Source: Hyperoodon ampullatus (Eukaryota > Chordata > Mammalia > Artiodactyla > Ziphiidae). From it: 64,000 nt of DNA. Below the pieces are notes generated by a model. It saw nothing but the letters and a program-made list of their open reading frames with translations, was not told the DNA's origin and did no database searches. Position numbers and translations under genes: made by a program. The first letter of the stretch is position 1; each line of letters starts with the position of its first letter. The DNA is taken from contig OX457058.1 of the NCBI GenBank assembly GCA_949752795.1, positions 170,440,223 through 170,504,222 on the forward strand. Reading direction: 5' to 3'. Of the stretch, positions 59,785-64,000 are shown piece by piece.

Positions 59785-61175
59785 CTTTCAAGACCTTTGA
59801 TGAGTCAGGCATTGGCAGCAGTACAGCGGGAAAGCGGGGCGTATTCCTCGTGGGTTTCTGCAAAAGTGCTCGGAGCAGCACCACGCGAAGACTTCAGCTT
59901 CAGATCTCAGAGTGCCTCCGAATTTTTAAATAAGGCCACCTCCTCTCTTACTTGCCACACGCCGTCCTGCCTCCTTCCACTGGGCACAGAGTTCTCTTTA
60001 ATAATCAGATTTAGCAAAACCCTAAGCTTCGCCCCTTGTTTCACTGCAGCTTTCCCACTGTGCCATCCGATTCCTGGAAGGAAGAGCACGGGACAGCGAG
60101 TCTGGAGCGTCAGAGTTCTAGACCTAACGTTGCCACCTTGCAAATCATCCCTCCTCTCCAGGCCTCAGGTTTTTTAGTTATTGAACCAATGCCAACCTTC
60201 ATTGGGTCCCTTACAACCCGAACATTTTAATGAGGCTGGGCAGTTGTCCCCCGTTTGCCAAGCAGACCGAGGGTGAAATGAGAAGCATTTCTAGAACTTT
60301 TCATTGGGACAAAGGAGCCTGCTGTCCCCACCCCCACCTGAGGGCAGGGTCTCTGTATCAGCCAGGTCTAAGATGAGGAAATGCAAGGCTGAAAGCTCTG
60401 TCTTGCCGTGGGTGGTGGCTTTCCGGGAAGAAGTCACAGGGACCCCGAGGCCACCCCACTCCAGTTATTCAGCGGGCTCTCGCGGGGGGCGGGGAGCTCA
60501 CCCCGGTGCGATGGGGCCTCTTCCTCCAGGTTGCCCCTCAATCCAAAGAGGCTCCTCTGAGGCGGTAGGGAGGCGAGAGCCGTGGAAGGCAGTCAGGGGC
60601 GTTGCGCCTCCTCCGCGGGGCCGCAACCCACAAGTGTCCACAACGCGCTAAACAAACAATCAGTAGCCTCGCGTTGCTCGGTGCCATTGGAATAACAAAT
60701 ACGACGCACGCAAATTGCCTGCTTCGTGTTGCTAAGCGATTGTTTGTCGCCCTGCAAGCGCCGCTCAGCATGGGAGGGCCAGGAGCGTCTGGAGGGGCCG
60801 GCGAGCGCTTAGATCGGAAATGCGGTAAACACGCTCCTGATTTTCCCTATTATCACCCAAACACGATTTCACACAAAGCAATCACCACGCAGAAGTCTAT
60901 GAAAATGTGTTTGTTGAGGATTCAGTCGCCCTGGTAATAGCCCTCATTTTTAAAATATTAAAGAATAGATCAGCGGATTCCACATGCATAAGGTATATTT
61001 GCGGTTCAGCATCTATCAAGACGCTTTTGCACTGCGATCATCCTTAAATTGATTCACAGAGCGTAGATTAAATTGCTTCTCTGATTTCAAACCGAGTGCC
61101 CAAGTTTGGAGTGTGCATCTGGGTGTCTCCTCCTGCCCAAAGATATTTCATGGAGAAAACTGTTGTCCCGCTACC

Positions 61176-61178
<3 letters not shown>

Positions 61179-61226
<48 letters not shown>
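61179..61226. repeat. (CA)24 microsatellite
   Basis: An uninterrupted AC tract about 3.6 kb upstream of GSC. Confidence 0.96.
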
Positions 61227-61228
<2 letters not shown>

Positions 61229-62550
61229 CTATAAAAAGAAAAATGTATATGTGGCCCCAGCTTCTTACGGTTCGTTCCAGGAACTTTCTTTTCTTAATTC
61301 TTTCAGCCTCTTGCCCGGTCACAGAGCAGAGTTCACAATCGGATGCGTTTAAGTAGGATTTTTCGTGGCACGTGCAAAAATCTGGCGTGTCCTTTTCAAA
61401 GGTACGGAGCCCCCTCGCAGGGCGAATTAGCCGGGTCAGAGGAACTGGGAACAATGCGTAGACCCGGCTGCAGCCAGGGCGCAGCGTAGAGACCCGCGCA
61501 GTCTGCACAGCGCTTATCGGTTTTATTGTTTACATTTGGACTTAAAAAAAAATCCAGTGTCTCGAAACCAGTGCGCAAAACCCGCTGCTCCACCGCCCTG
61601 CTGCTCCCTCGAAGACACCTTCGGGAGCCCCAGGGGATTTTCCGTGTGAGGTTGGGTGGATGGAGTTGAACACGAAGCACAAATGCCACCCCACTAAGGG
61701 GAAGCGCTTAAGAGGGCTGGGTCTCCGGCTTCCAGCCCGACTTAGGGAAGCTTGCTAGCTGAATTTTGCTGGAGGTTTTGGAAATTCCAAATAAACCCAC
61801 CTAGCCCCTAAGGACAAAATAATCAAGGTATTAGGAAAACTCATAACACTGGGGGAGAAGGAGAGGGTGTCGAAAAATGACGTGTTCCCAAGACATCAGA
61901 AAAAAAAAAAAAAAAAAAAAAAAAACTCTAGTTTTCCAGGGTTGCAGAAATCCACTTTCAGCCGAGCTATTTACCAAAGTTTGTTTCAAAGTGACTGCGC
62001 CGTTGCTTTTGCAAATCACAGAATGCAAATGACGATAATTTGTTCTCAGTGGAACTTTCTCTTGAAATGATTAGCAAAGTCAGTCATTTGAAAATGAGAG
62101 CGATTGCACAGACGGTTCCCGAAGCCCCTCGCTAACCGATATCAGCTTCTAAAGTTTTCATTCATGTAAACCTCATTAATGAAGATCTTTTATTTAAACG
62201 TCAAGGGGATTTGAAATTTAGAGTAAATTATGAAGCTTGTATGTCTAGCCAAGTCATGGGTCAAATGCATTTGTGAAAAACTGCTAAAAGAGCATATGGT
62301 TTTGAATTTTTCTACAATGACTAGTGTTTAAATAAATTGCTTGTACTGCTTAACTTCATGTGTAATTTTGACAGAAATTGGCCTATAGCCTTTTGATATG
62401 TAAACATTTCAGCCTTTTATGCGGTATAAAAAAGACACTTGCTTTTTAGGATCAGTTCAGGCAGTCACCCTGTAATTCAGAAAGCTGGCACCTACCATTA
62501 CATTCTTGCTAGATTTCAACTTTCAAGTGGCAGCCTCAGGGAGAAAAAAA

Positions 62551-62590
62551 AAAAGGAAGGAAGGAAAGAAAGAAAGAGAAAAAGAAAGAG
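62551..62590. repeat. GGAA/GAAA purine tract
   Basis: Short run of AAGGAAGG then GAAA units on the plus strand. Low complexity. Confidence 0.85.
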
Positions 62591-64000
62591 GATATTTCAA
62601 AAGCAATGTCCATTTGGGATTAAAAGCTGCAAATGAGGTGAGAACATGCCACTTACTATCTGAGAGAAATGGATAAACCATAGTTATTAAAGAACATTTT
62701 ATGTCATCTTTTTTTAAACCAGCCTGGCTGAGGGGACACTTAAGCAGAGCTGGGACTGACTGGCATGTCATTAAATGCTTGTCTTAGTCCAACACACAAA
62801 TAGGTGTTAAAAATCTAGGTATCACTTCAGTATGCTACCAGCGAAATGGCTCCATGTCACATTAAGATGCAAAAAAAAAAAAAAAAAAAAAAAATCACTC
62901 AGTCTCGGAGGAGAATCATCCTGGGCACAAAATCACTGGACACAAATTACAGCACTGAGACATGCACGGGGGTCTTTCAGGGTGGGAGGCTCCTGCTGGG
63001 GGGTGCAAAGCTGGCCCAGGGCACAATTAAGAGACCACTCTGGGCTGCCAGGGTTCCTGAAACAGGTATAAATCTGCATAAACCCATTTGTTGCTAATAT
63101 ATCCGCCTCCCATAAATAAGCCTTGGAATGTGGATTGGAGGGTGGGTTGCTCAAGTGCTAGACGGGGCTATACATTGACTTTCTGATCCCGGTGGCAGGG
63201 CTAAGGCTGCTCCTTCCCTTCTGTTCTCCGGGTCCTGCCCATATTTATCCTCCAAGTCAGCTTTGTCATATACAGACTTTCTGAGAGACATCACCCCTTT
63301 TGTGAAGTTTTGGAGGAATTGGGGGGGAGAGAGAACAGGAGACAACGAAGTGTTTCTTTGTATACATTTGAGCCTTCAGAGCAAACTGAGATTCTCTTTG
63401 TAAAGATGGTGCTGGGGAGAAATGTAATTAAGAAAAAAGACTGGCTGAGAGAGAGACAGGAGGAGGTATTTTATTTACATTTTTTATTTATTCCAACACA
63501 TCATATTGTGGTCAGCAAACCGGAAAGAAAGGACATATTTCATGACACGAAGAAGGCACCAAGTGGACTTTTTTGTTTTTTTTTTCTAAGCGGTCTACAC
63601 TCCTGCCTAAACTTTCTGTCCATTTTGAAATGAATAAGGATAATTTGTTTTTCCTTTGCTGTAGTTTTAAAGTTCTTGGAAAAACAATTGATTTGCTAAT
63701 AAAATAGCTCTGGAGCTTTTAGCTGATTAACTTTGAGAAACTTACCCTCCAAAATGTATTCGTGATCAAAGTTAGCTAGGCAAGGTCTGTATTTTGGGTA
63801 AAAGAGGGACACTTAATACTTAAAAGATAATTTGGGAAATTGAGGGGGCTTTTTTTTTTTGAAGGAAAGAATATTGTAAAATAAACTGAAAATTATAAGA
63901 AAAGATAGCCATGCCTGGATGGCCACATTACGTGTATAAAGCTATGGATCTAGAAAGGTTAGTATCAGTAAAGATATATGTAATGTGGAACTTTGTTATT

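Larger units (their letters stand above)
57861..64000. promoter_or_regulatory. Upstream domain of GSC, transposon-free, candidate regulatory DNA
   Basis: About 6.1 kb with no recognisable SINE, L1, LTR or DNA transposon. It holds CpG-rich patches (58640-58960, 59200-59340), AT-rich unique segments (62030-62420, 63480-63900) and simple repeats. Motif clusters at 60640-60760 and 63085-63165 are described under findings. No coding exon was recognised. Confidence 0.5.

Overview
This is a window of mammalian nuclear DNA, most probably from a cetacean and probably a toothed whale. The evidence is the density of tRNA-derived CHR-type SINEs. These begin with a 'CTTCCCTGGTGG' type head and end in A-rich tails. 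Two forms occur: a roughly 200 bp short form and a roughly 280-350 bp long form ending in AAATAA repeats. MIR, L2, L1, MaLR LTR, hAT and Tigger relics, canonical GT-AG introns and CpG islands all fit a placental mammal. The species call is inference from SINE type and was not tested against a database.

One protein-coding gene is recognisable: GSC (goosecoid), complete on the minus strand at 55798-57339. It has three coding exons (56985-57339, 56270-56529, 55798-55953), 256 codons plus a stop, an intact paired-like homeodomain with Lys at homeodomain position 50, and an N-terminal Groucho-binding (eh1/GEH) motif. It lies in a CpG island. On the minus strand it has a TATA box at 57586-57592. 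A compact upstream control region at 57750-57860 holds a FOXH1-type site, two TAAT-NNN-ATTA palindromes, a GC-rich spacer and a block resembling the activin-responsive 'distal element' of vertebrate goosecoid promoters. A polyadenylation signal lies at 55540-55545.

Region by region: 1-52.6 kb is gene-free sequence 3' of GSC and is dense in transposable elements. It holds 18 CHR SINEs, most with visible target-site duplications, several L1 fragments, MaLR LTRs, MER5-like and Tigger-like DNA elements, a U6 snRNA retropseudogene at 35759-35875, a 30-bp-period minisatellite at 8874-9527 and several microsatellites. A striking nest at 17.5-21.9 kb is an old antisense L1 broken by a younger sense L1 and by SINEs. 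From 52.6 to 64 kb I see no SINE, L1, LTR or DNA transposon, only two ancient MIR pieces and simple repeats. This clean block is centred on GSC and its upstream DNA and suggests a protected cis-regulatory domain. The upstream part (57.9-64 kb) holds a second GC-rich patch at 58.6-58.96 kb and candidate FOX/SOX and FOXH1/SMAD motif clusters.

I found no bacterial-type system, CRISPR array or novel protein family. Long open frames outside GSC are explained by repeats (antisense SINE frames, the minisatellite, L1 ORF2) or are chance frames in GC-rich DNA. The most interesting content is the promoter grammar of GSC and the transposon-poor block around it.
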